From NCBI GenBank assembly GCA_031258055.1, contig JAIRNM010000070.1, positions 1 through 5,861 of the forward strand: 5,861 bases of DNA. Direction: 5' to 3'. Shown here piece by piece: positions 1-5,811 of this stretch. The translations under genes and the position numbers were made by a program. This DNA is from Bifidobacteriaceae bacterium. Its GTDB lineage: Bacteria; Actinomycetota; Actinomycetes; Actinomycetales; WQXJ01. The first letter of the stretch is position 1. Each line of letters starts with the position of its first letter. The notes beneath the pieces were generated by a model. The model made no database searches and had not been told where the DNA came from. It saw only the letters and a list, made by a program, of their open reading frames with translations.

Positions 1-15
1 GGTCGTGAAGTGTGA
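1..15 (+). CDS. possible 3' end of an upstream gene (last codons only)
   Basis: Reading from base 1 gives Gly-Arg-Glu-Val and then a TGA at 13-15. That TGA shares one base with the ATG at 15-17 (TGATG), the usual junction of translationally coupled genes. It suggests that the exporter operon has at least one more gene upstream. Only four codons are visible, so neither the product nor the reality of the frame can be judged. A second + strand frame is also open at the window edge but would overlap the adaptor gene heavily. Confidence 0.3.
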   Translation, partial: GREV

Positions 16-1124
16 TGTCAGCCGGAAGACCGGTGGGGTTAGCGCTCGCTTGGATCGGCGCGGTGGTCTGGTGCTTGGCGCCTGTGGGGGCTTATTGGTT
101 GCTGGGCGAGCGCAGCCAAGCGATTTCGTTCGAGGAACCAGTCGCGGTTGATGGTGAGGTCAGGGCGAATGACAATGGTTCGATCCGGGACGTCGAGTTG
201 GTGCTGACGTGGCGTTCGCCGGCGGCTCTGGTGGCGCCCGACTGGACGGGTCTGGTCCAAGGGGTGACTGCCGAGCCCGGCGGGTTGTTGTCTTCTGGTG
301 ATGTGGTGGCGCGCGTGGCGGGCGTGGACCGGGTGGCATGCGCGAGCGCTTATCCGATGGAGGGCATGGTGGCGTCGAAGGACAAGGGCCAGAATGTTGA
401 AGTGCTCCAGCAGTGCCTTACCCTGTTTGGTTACGAACTGTCGGCGGATAAGGGTGCTTACGGTAAGGCGACCGAGCGGGCGGTGGAGGAATGGTCCCGG
501 GCGACAGGGGCACCGAGCCAGAGGGGCACGGTTTTCGAGGCGGCCTGGTTGGTTTACCTGCCGGAGGATAGCTATCCGCTGGCCTCGGTTGATTTGCAGG
601 TGGGGGCACCGGCCCCAGCGGCCGGTACGCCGATGGCTACGGCTAAACCCTCCTTGTCGCGAGCGGTCGTGGCTTCCGCCGATGGGTCTTACGAATCCGG
701 AGCCCTGGATGAGGCTGGCGAGGCGGCGGGGCCGGCCAGAGAAGTCACTCCTGAAGAGTTGGTGACCGCAGAGGAAGGTGAGTCGTTGCTGATCGGGTCA
801 GTCACGCTTGTTTTGGCTGACGGTCGAACCGAGGTGGCGCCTGATTCGCTTGCTGTCTTGAGCGCGGAAGTGGTGGGGAACGCTGTCTCCGTTAGCGCAA
901 GCTTGCGGCGGGCCGGAGGAGTCGGCGAGTTCCTGGTGCCAGCAGCAGCGGTAGTCGCCATAGGCGACGGCGCAACCTGTGTGTTACGGGTCGACGGGAC
1001 TGCCCTTGAACCGGTGGCGGTCAAGGTGTTGGGGGAGGCCAGCGGCAACTCGATCGTCACCGGTGCCCTCAGCCAGGGAGAGCGCGTCCGTATTGCCCCC
1101 GCGGCCGAGGAGCGCCGGTGCTGA
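15..1124 (+). CDS. Membrane-anchored ABC-exporter adaptor protein with peptidoglycan-binding-like domain
   Basis: This is the probable periplasmic-adaptor (MacA/YknX-like) subunit of the exporter encoded with the next two genes. Numbering counts the GTG at 12 as residue 1. Residues 8-31 form one hydrophobic segment, an uncleaved signal anchor; C21 is not in a lipobox. Residues about 58-112 resemble half of a biotinyl-lipoyl (barrel-sandwich) domain, with the pattern APDWTGLVQGV, then a Pro-Gly turn and SGDVVARV. Residues about 125-167 match the peptidoglycan-binding domain 1 pattern (VEVLQQCL, GY, KGAYGKATERAVEEW). It occupies the place where Gram-negative MacA has its coiled-coil hairpin. 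Residues about 198-257 are an Ala/Pro/Glu-rich, probably flexible stretch. Residues about 305-362 look like the membrane-proximal domain (FLVPAAAVV, CVLRVDG, SQGERV). I chose ATG 15 because of its TGATG junction; GTG 12 is in frame and possible. No strong Shine-Dalgarno is visible. Cargo is unknown. Confidence 0.8.
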   Translation: MSAGRPVGLALAWIGAVVWCLAPVGAYWLLGERSQAISFEEPVAVDGEVRANDNGSIRDVELVLTWRSPAALVAPDWTGLVQGVTAEPGGLLSSGDVVARVAGVDRVACASAYPMEGMVASKDKGQNVEVLQQCLTLFGYELSADKGAYGKATERAVEEWSRATGAPSQRGTVFEAAWLVYLPEDSYPLASVDLQVGAPAPAAGTPMATAKPSLSRAVVASADGSYESGALDEAGEAAGPAREVTPEELVTAEEGESLLIGSVTLVLADGRTEVAPDSLAVLSAEVVGNAVSVSASLRRAGGVGEFLVPAAAVVAIGDGATCVLRVDGTALEPVAVKVLGEASGNSIVTGALSQGERVRIAPAAEERRC

Positions 1125-1747
1125 TCGAAGTGGTCGATTGCACCGTGGCGTTTGGCGCCAGGAGGGTGTTGGATGGCCTCAACGCCGCTTTCAAAGGACC
1201 GGGGGTCGCGGCTGTGATGGGGCCGTCTGGATCCGGTAAGACGACGCTATTAGGGGTGATCGCGGGAGCGGTGCGGGCAACATCTGGTGGCGTCTTTGTC
1301 GATGGAAGCCCTGGCCACGCCGTCGGTTGGGAGTGGATAGTGCAGTCCGCAGCGCTGCTGAATCGGCGCACAGCTCTTGACAATGTGGTTTTGGGGCCAG
1401 CGGCGCGTGGACTGCCGCAGCCGGTGGCTGCCCAGGGGGCCGAAGCGGCCCTGGTCACCTTGGGGATTGACCGGTTGGCCGACCAGCGGGTTTACAAGCT
1501 ATCAGGGGGCGAGCGGCAGCGGGTGGCGGTGGCCCGTGCCTTGGCGGCGGGTACCGACCTGATTCTGGCCGACGAGCCGACTGCATCGTTGGATCCTGAA
1601 TCGCGTGAGCTTGTCTGCCGTGGTCTGGTGTGGGCCGCCGCCCAGGGGTCCTTGGTCGTGGTGGCTACCCACGACCCGTATGTGGCCCAGGCCGCGTCGG
1701 TGGCTTACCGCTTGGAGGGTGGGCAGTTGTCCGATGCCGCCGCGTGA
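1118..1747 (+). CDS. ABC transporter ATP-binding protein (LolD/MacB-ATPase type)
   Basis: This is the cytoplasmic ATPase that powers the exporter, expected to work as a dimer bound to the permease. All nucleotide-binding motifs are present: Walker A GPSGSGKTT (residues 35-43), Q-loop Q76, signature LSGGERQR (128-135), Walker B LILADEP (148-154, catalytic E153), D-loop SLD (157-159) and switch H185 in ATHD. At 209 aa it is slightly shorter than the roughly 220-235 aa usual for this family; the shortening lies between the first beta sheet and the Q-loop, and no motif is lost. The GTG start at 1118 lies 7 bp inside the adaptor gene and follows a good Shine-Dalgarno, GAGGAG (1107-1112), at 5-nt spacing. 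The overlap implies coupled translation. Assignment to the class is secure; the transported substrate is not known. Confidence 0.95.
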   Translation: MLIEVVDCTVAFGARRVLDGLNAAFKGPGVAAVMGPSGSGKTTLLGVIAGAVRATSGGVFVDGSPGHAVGWEWIVQSAALLNRRTALDNVVLGPAARGLPQPVAAQGAEAALVTLGIDRLADQRVYKLSGGERQRVAVARALAAGTDLILADEPTASLDPESRELVCRGLVWAAAQGSLVVVATHDPYVAQAASVAYRLEGGQLSDAAA

Positions 1748-2831
1748 GGCAGCCCCTTCCCGGTTCCCTTACCGCCTCGCGGCCAACGAGGCGCTGGCCA
1801 ATCTGCGTGCCAGCCCTGTCAGAACTGCGGTGTCCGCGGCGGTCGGGATTCTGCTTGGGGCCTTGGCTGTCGTGGCGCCTACCGTTGACGTCGGCCGGAT
1901 CACGGCTTACAACGACGAACTGGTGCGTGCGGGCTCGAATCTGTTCGCGGTTCACCGCAATGATGGCCAGAGCTTGGACGCCGCCCGCTGCGACAGCCTG
2001 CGGGCCTTGCCCGGGGTGGTCAGTGCTGGCGGTGTGGCTGGCGCCAGGCGGGTTGTCTCGACTGTTGACGCCGGAGTCAGCTTTGATCTGATTGAGGCCA
2101 GTCCCGGCTACGCTGCGACGATGTGGCCGACCCTGCAGGGGCGGCCCGATGATGGGTCGGCCAGGGTCGGGACGCGGGTCGCGAGTCGGCTCGGCATATC
2201 CGATTCAGGCTGGGTGCCGTACCTGGCGGTCGGAGCCGCTGACCGCGTTGAAGTCGTAGCGGCAAGCGCAGAGGCGCGGTTAGCTGAACTCTCCAATGCG
2301 ATAGTGGTGCCCGTGGCACCCGTGGGCGCCTTGACACAGTGTTGGGTTGAGGCCGAGCCGGGAGCGCGCGAGCAGGTGGAGGAGTTGCTGGTGGGCTGGT
2401 TCGACGAACCGGTGCCAACGTTTGTCGCGTCCTTCATGGCAGGCGAGCAGCTAGCTTCAAGCCCCGCCGACCAGCTTGCGGACAGACTCTCGCGCTGGGC
2501 GCCCTTGGCTGTTGTGTTGGTTGTCACCATCTTCCAGGTGGCTCTGTGGCTGGCGCGGCGCGCCGAGGTGGGCCTCTATGGCCTCATGGGACTGCGGGGC
2601 GCACGCCTGGCGACAATGGTGTCAGTGGATTTCCTGTTCGCCACGGCGGCGCCGGTGGGCGCCGGGATGGTCGCCGCGGCTTGCGTGATGGCCCCGCGCC
2701 TGACTGCGGTGGTGCTAGAAGCTACCGCCTGGGACTGCCTCCGCGTCTGGGTGATGCTGCCATTGGCGCCCCTCGCCGTCCACGCCACGGCGACCATCGT
2801 CAAACCGTTCGACGCCATCCGCGGGCGCTGA
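1734..2831 (+). CDS. FtsX/MacB-type ABC transporter permease
   Basis: This is the membrane subunit of the exporter, 365 aa. It has the MacB layout: one N-terminal helix (about residues 31-50), a large extracytoplasmic domain (about 51-250), then three helices (about 254-275, 293-319 and 333-354). The stretch after helix 2, ARRAEVGLYGLMGLRGARLA, matches the conserved FtsX-domain loop pattern (R..E.G....G). The C-terminus FDAIRGR resembles the family ending. The ATG at 1734 overlaps the ATPase gene by 14 bp. The nearest Shine-Dalgarno-like sequence, GGAGG (1714-1718), is 15 nt away, which is rather far, so translation may rely on coupling. The frame stays open further upstream, but those residues read as an off-frame of the ATPase gene. 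In MacB the extracytoplasmic domain contacts the adaptor; the same is inferred here. Confidence 0.88.
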   Translation: MPPREAAPSRFPYRLAANEALANLRASPVRTAVSAAVGILLGALAVVAPTVDVGRITAYNDELVRAGSNLFAVHRNDGQSLDAARCDSLRALPGVVSAGGVAGARRVVSTVDAGVSFDLIEASPGYAATMWPTLQGRPDDGSARVGTRVASRLGISDSGWVPYLAVGAADRVEVVAASAEARLAELSNAIVVPVAPVGALTQCWVEAEPGAREQVEELLVGWFDEPVPTFVASFMAGEQLASSPADQLADRLSRWAPLAVVLVVTIFQVALWLARRAEVGLYGLMGLRGARLATMVSVDFLFATAAPVGAGMVAAACVMAPRLTAVVLEATAWDCLRVWVMLPLAPLAVHATATIVKPFDAIRGR

Positions 2832-3087
2832 CAAGCTTCCGGGCGGACTGCCTCCGGCAGCGCTATTCGCGCCGGTGCCGACAGTGTTATCCAACAGGGC
2901 TTCGGTGACGGTTTTGTGGCCGCATCCAAGCCCGCCTGTGGCGGACGCCGTGATGGGGGAAACCGGATATTCGGACGTAACGTTAGGTGCGACGCACGGA
3001 CCTGCGGTTGCGTTCAGTCGGGTTAGGACTTGGGTTACCTCTGCGCTTCAGATGGGAATAGGGCTCTTGCCCAGACGTTGATAGAAG
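2832..3087. other. Intergenic region between convergent genes, no convincing gene
   Basis: No coding frame here looks real. A + strand frame at 2875-3081 gives 68 residues with no recognisable motif, no clear Shine-Dalgarno and irregular composition. Small potential hairpins occur at 2848-2860 (CTGCC/GGCAG), 2932-2944 (CCGCC/GGCGG) and 3061-3072 (GGGC/GCCC). None is followed by a T-run. The region carries two copies of GTTAGG (2982-2987 and 3022-3027). A degraded gene remnant cannot be excluded. Confidence 0.5.
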
Positions 3088-3124
3088 GGCTGTGCCACCC
3101 CCAACCGGTGGGGATGGCACAGCC
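3088..3124. terminator. Strong hairpin, probable (bidirectional) transcription terminator
   Basis: GGCTGTGCCA (3088-3097) pairs perfectly with TGGCACAGCC (3115-3124). After one mismatch, CCCC (3099-3102) pairs with GGGG (3110-3113), leaving a loop of about 7 nt. It lies 36 nt beyond the aldehyde dehydrogenase stop on the - strand and about 256 nt beyond the permease stop on the + strand. Neither side has a good U-tract: the - strand continues CTTCTATC and the + strand TAGATTG. The stem strength and position between convergent genes support termination, which in high-GC bacteria often lacks a long U-run. Confidence 0.65.
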
Positions 3125-3160
3125 TAGATTGAGTCCTGTCTGACGTTGACAGGTGTTGGA

Positions 3161-4648
3161 CTACTCAGCCGGGTAGAAGCCTGAAGGCGACTCGGACAGG
3201 TTGACCATGATGTTCTTTTGCTGGGTGTAGTGCTCAAGGATGACCTTGTGGGTCTCGCGGCCAATGCCAGAGGCCTTGTAGCCGCCGAACGGCGCACCAG
3301 CCGGGATCGAATTGTAGGTGTTGATCCAAACCCGGCCGGTTTCAATGGCACGAGCCACCCTGATGGCGCGGTTGATGTCCCTGGTCCAAACGGCGCCGCC
3401 AAGGCCATAGACCGAATCGTTGGCCATGGCGATGACTTCTTCTTCCGTCTTGAACTTGATGACAACGGCGACTGGGCCGAAGATTTCTTCTTGCGCCACC
3501 TTCATGTCGTTGGTGACATCGACAATCAAAGTTGGCTCCATGAAGGCGCCCTTGGCGAGTTCCTCGCCCGGAGCGCGCTGGCCGCCGACCGCCACCTTCG
3601 CACCCTCTGACTTGGCCTCTTCGACCCAACCCAGAATCTTCTCCAACTGATTCTGGTCCACCTGTGAACCCATCTGCGTGCTGGGGTCCCAAGGCAGGCC
3701 GACTTTGATCTTCTTGAAGGCCTGGACGGCAGCCTCTATGAACTTGTCGTAGATGTCCTCGTGGACAAAGACGCGCGAACCGGCGCAGCAAACCTGGCCC
3801 TGGTTGAACAGAATGCCAAGCTGCAGGCCGTCTATCGCCATATCCCATTGGGCGTCGGGGAAATAGATGTTGGCTGACTTGCCGCCCAGTTCGAGGGTGG
3901 CAGGGATCAACCGGTCGGAAGCGGCATTGGCCACTGCGCAGCCAATCTCAGTTGAGCCAGTGAACGCGAGCTTGCGGAAGCCCTTGTGGTCCAAGATGGC
4001 TTGGCCGGACTTAGAGCCCTTGCCGGTGACCACATTGAAGACACCTTTCGGTAGCGCGTCGCCAACTATGCGGGCTAATTCAAGGACGCTCAACGAGGTC
4101 AGCGAGGACGGCTTGAAGACGGTGCAGCAACCGGCGGCCAGCACTGGTGCCAGCTTCCAGGCGGCCATCAGGAACGGGAAGTTCCAAGGCACGATCTGCC
4201 CGACCACGCCGATTGGCTCGCGCAGCACAAGCGACAATGTTTCTTCGTTCAGCAGCGTGGCGGTGCCTTCCTCGGTCCGCACGGCGCCGGCGAAGTAACG
4301 GAAATGGTCAGATGCGAGTGGGATGTCGATCGCGGTGGTTTCCCGGATCGGTTTGCCGTTGTCGAGCGATTCGACTAGGGCGAGGTGTTCAGCGTTGGCG
4401 TCGATCAGGTCGGCGATCTTGTTCAAGATGGCGGCCCGCGCGCTTGGTTCGACTTTCTTCCAGGCCGGGAAGGCCGCCCAGGCGGCGTCCACCGCCGCGT
4501 CGACGTCCTCTTTGGTTGCCTCAGCCACACGCGCCAGCGGCTCGCCGTTGGCTGGGCAAGTAGCGACGAAAGTGGCACCGTCCGCAGATGGCCGCCACTG
4601 GCCGTCGATGTACAGGTCGTAGGTTTCTTGGAGATCTGCTTTGATCAT
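3161..4648 (-). CDS. NAD(P)+-dependent aldehyde dehydrogenase
   Basis: A full-length (495 aa) soluble member of the aldehyde dehydrogenase superfamily, which oxidises an aldehyde to its carboxylic acid with NAD(P)+. Visible motifs in order are oxyanion Asn156 in VPWNFP, cofactor-contacting K179 in KPSS, the Rossmann-type turn FTGSTEIG (229-236), general base E253 in LELGG, catalytic Cys287 in FNQGQVCCAG, and EEIFGP (387-392). The C-terminal GGYKASGIGRE and the YTQQKN stretch resemble the bacterial acetaldehyde/general aldehyde dehydrogenase branch, so a broad or acetaldehyde-like substrate is possible but not shown. Ser182 stands where NAD+-preferring enzymes usually have Glu. The ATG at 4648 follows GAGAGG (4655-4660) with 6-nt spacing. 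The gene shares its strand with mutM but has its own candidate promoter, and a hairpin follows it. No adjacent alcohol dehydrogenase or pathway gene hints at the substrate. Confidence 0.95.
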   Translation of the reverse strand: MIKADLQETYDLYIDGQWRPSADGATFVATCPANGEPLARVAEATKEDVDAAVDAAWAAFPAWKKVEPSARAAILNKIADLIDANAEHLALVESLDNGKPIRETTAIDIPLASDHFRYFAGAVRTEEGTATLLNEETLSLVLREPIGVVGQIVPWNFPFLMAAWKLAPVLAAGCCTVFKPSSLTSLSVLELARIVGDALPKGVFNVVTGKGSKSGQAILDHKGFRKLAFTGSTEIGCAVANAASDRLIPATLELGGKSANIYFPDAQWDMAIDGLQLGILFNQGQVCCAGSRVFVHEDIYDKFIEAAVQAFKKIKVGLPWDPSTQMGSQVDQNQLEKILGWVEEAKSEGAKVAVGGQRAPGEELAKGAFMEPTLIVDVTNDMKVAQEEIFGPVAVVIKFKTEEEVIAMANDSVYGLGGAVWTRDINRAIRVARAIETGRVWINTYNSIPAGAPFGGYKASGIGRETHKVILEHYTQQKNIMVNLSESPSGFYPAE

Positions 4649-4676
4649 GTCCTACCTCTCATAGGGCTCGGAGTGG

Positions 4677-4698
4677 GTTAGGCACTACTAAGCCTAAC
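4677..4698. promoter_or_regulatory. Inverted repeat over the dehydrogenase -10/start region, candidate operator
   Basis: GTTAGGC (4677-4683) is mirrored by GCCTAAC (4692-4698) across an 8-bp spacer. The right arm covers most of the candidate -10 box (4691-4696), and the left arm covers the predicted transcription start near 4684. A dimeric repressor bound here would block RNA polymerase. The symmetry is seen directly; the operator role is inferred. Confidence 0.4.
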
Positions 4699-4719
4699 GT
4701 CCCGCATGGTTCCTGTCAC
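4691..4719 (-). promoter_or_regulatory. Candidate promoter of the aldehyde dehydrogenase gene
   Basis: On the - strand, GTGACA (4714-4719, five of six bases of the TTGACA -35 consensus) is followed after exactly 17 bp by TAGGCT (4691-4696), which fits the TAnnnT -10 form of actinobacterial housekeeping promoters. The transcription start would fall near 4684, giving a leader of about 36 nt with the Shine-Dalgarno GAGAGG. No other pair of equal quality was seen in this gap. Confidence 0.55.
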
Positions 4720-4739
4720 GACTCTTCTAAGTATTGGTG

Positions 4740-4760
4740 TAGCAGGCATATTGCCTGCTA
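4740..4760. repeat. Perfect 9-bp-arm palindrome between mutM and the dehydrogenase gene
   Basis: TAGCAGGCA (4740-4748) and TGCCTGCTA (4752-4760) are exact reverse complements separated by TAT. The element lies 43 nt past the mutM stop, where it could end mutM transcription, and about 66 bp upstream of the predicted dehydrogenase transcription start, where it could be an activator site. No T-run follows on the - strand (CACCAATACTTAG), which weakens the terminator reading. Confidence 0.6.
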
Positions 4761-4803
4761 GAAGGCGCCGATGCCGTGTGCTCAGGTTCGCCTGCACCGG
4801 CCG

Positions 4804-5775
4804 CTATCCCCTGGGCTGGGGTGGGCGGCGTTGGCAGCGCGGGCAGCTATGAGTGCCGCGACCAGCCACCCGGGTCTTGACGATGGCGCGGCCGCAGCGT
4901 GCGCAGGGCTGGCCTTGGCGGCGGAAGACTTTGGCGAAGTCAAGGTAGGCGCCGCGCCGTCCTTCCGCGTCCACATAGTTGCGATCAGTTGAGCCGCCGA
5001 GCGACAAAGACAGTCGCATGACAGCGGCGGCGGCTTCTAACAATTGCTTCAGTTTGCGGTCGGATACTAGCTTCACTGGGGTTTCAGGATGAACGCGGGC
5101 GGCCCAAAGGGCTTCATCGGCGTAGATGTTGCCAATCCCGGCCACGACTGACTGGTCGAGCAACACCGACTTGATGGAAGCCTGGCGGTGGCGCCGGGCG
5201 CGGGCCCGAAAACGCCGCCAGGCGTCCGGGTCGAATGGCTCCGGCCCCATCTTGGCCAACAGCGGCAGGTTAGCCACCTCGGCGCTGGGCATGACCGCCA
5301 GCCAACCGAACCGGCGTTGGTCATTGAAAAAGAGTTGGCCACCGCCCTCGAAGCGGATGATCGCTCGGGTGGTTGAATCCGGCAGTTCTCCGATCAGCGA
5401 GTCGGAAGGGTGGCCACCGCCGAAGGCGTTGGGGGCGGGCTTGGCCACTAAGGCGATTGGTTCGGCGTCAGCGGCGACGACCGTTTCCGCGCCAGCGGCG
5501 GCTGCTTCCTCATGGGATGAGACCGGGGGAGCGGGGCCGCGATAAACCAATTGTCCGGTCATCTTCAGGTGCGCTACCAGCGCCAACCCTCCGTCCAATT
5601 CGAGCACTAAGACTTTGCCCCGGCGCCAGGTGCTTGTGACTCGGCGCCCGGCCAACCGTTCGATCGGTCCCCGCAGGCTGTCCGGCGCCAGCGCCTCTAC
5701 AGAATCAATCCGAAGGCCGACTAGCAACCGGTCGAGTCCCATGCGAACGGTTTCCACTTCAGGCAGTTCCGGCAC
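4804..5775 (-). CDS. mutM: Formamidopyrimidine-DNA glycosylase (Fpg/MutM)
   Basis: A base-excision repair enzyme that removes 8-oxoguanine and formamidopyrimidines and nicks the abasic site. The N-terminus MPELPEVETVR carries catalytic Pro2 (Pro1 after Met removal) and Glu3; Leu at position 4 marks Fpg rather than Nei. Other visible elements are Lys54 in RRGK, HLKMTG (69-74), NDQRRFGW (151-158), the helix-two-turn-helix part LLDQSVVAGIGNIYADE (205-221) with Asn216, and a C-terminal zinc finger C291-x2-C294-x16-C311-x2-C314 with Arg306 in its hairpin. At 323 aa it exceeds the usual 270-290 because of an insertion after residue 80, whose first part (about 82-113) is Ala-rich. The His of the His-x-Arg/His stretch common in Fpg appears as Thr (TTR, 135-137). 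The start is GTG 5775, fixed by the required MPELPE. The zinc finger is complete, so the gene is probably functional. Confidence 0.96.
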   Translation of the reverse strand: MPELPEVETVRMGLDRLLVGLRIDSVEALAPDSLRGPIERLAGRRVTSTWRRGKVLVLELDGGLALVAHLKMTGQLVYRGPAPPVSSHEEAAAAGAETVVAADAEPIALVAKPAPNAFGGGHPSDSLIGELPDSTTRAIIRFEGGGQLFFNDQRRFGWLAVMPSAEVANLPLLAKMGPEPFDPDAWRRFRARARRHRQASIKSVLLDQSVVAGIGNIYADEALWAARVHPETPVKLVSDRKLKQLLEAAAAVMRLSLSLGGSTDRNYVDAEGRRGAYLDFAKVFRRQGQPCARCGRAIVKTRVAGRGTHSCPRCQRRPPQPRG

Positions 5776-5781
5776 CGCCCC

Positions 5782-5811
5782 AGCCTAACGCCGGTGCATG
5801 GCGCGGGTCAG
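5782..5811 (-). promoter_or_regulatory. Possible mutM promoter, leaderless spacing
   Basis: On the - strand, CTGACC (5806-5811) lies 18 bp before TAGGCT (5782-5787). TAGGCT ends 6 nt before the mutM GTG, so transcription would start at the GTG itself, as in leaderless actinobacterial mRNAs. The -35 matches the consensus poorly (four of six), and the only Shine-Dalgarno-like sequence is the G-rich GGGGCG next to the start. mutM could equally be read through from an upstream gene. Confidence 0.3.

Noticed and set aside
60..90. Lipoprotein signal around Cys21 of the adaptor
   Set aside because: The residues before the Cys (AVVW) do not fit a lipobox, and the hydrophobic segment continues past it; a signal anchor fits better.
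2875..3081. A 68-residue + strand frame in the convergent gap
   Set aside because: No motif, no clear Shine-Dalgarno, irregular composition and no sign of membrane or secretion features; probably chance in GC-rich DNA.
3218..3610. A + strand frame of 130 codons antisense to the aldehyde dehydrogenase
   Set aside because: It lies fully inside a gene with clear catalytic motifs, and its protein resembles nothing I recognise; typical antisense open frame in high-GC DNA.
4649..4803. A riboswitch or small RNA in the gap before the dehydrogenase gene
   Set aside because: The predicted leader is only about 36 nt, too short for a known riboswitch, and the palindrome lies upstream of the predicted start site.
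5126..5545. A + strand frame of 139 codons antisense to mutM
   Set aside because: Fully covered by the well-supported mutM reading frame and of unlikely composition.
4804..5775. Nei (endonuclease VIII) as an alternative identity for the glycosylase
   Set aside because: The N-terminus is PELPEVE, as in Fpg, not PEGPE as in Nei; the Fpg core motifs agree.
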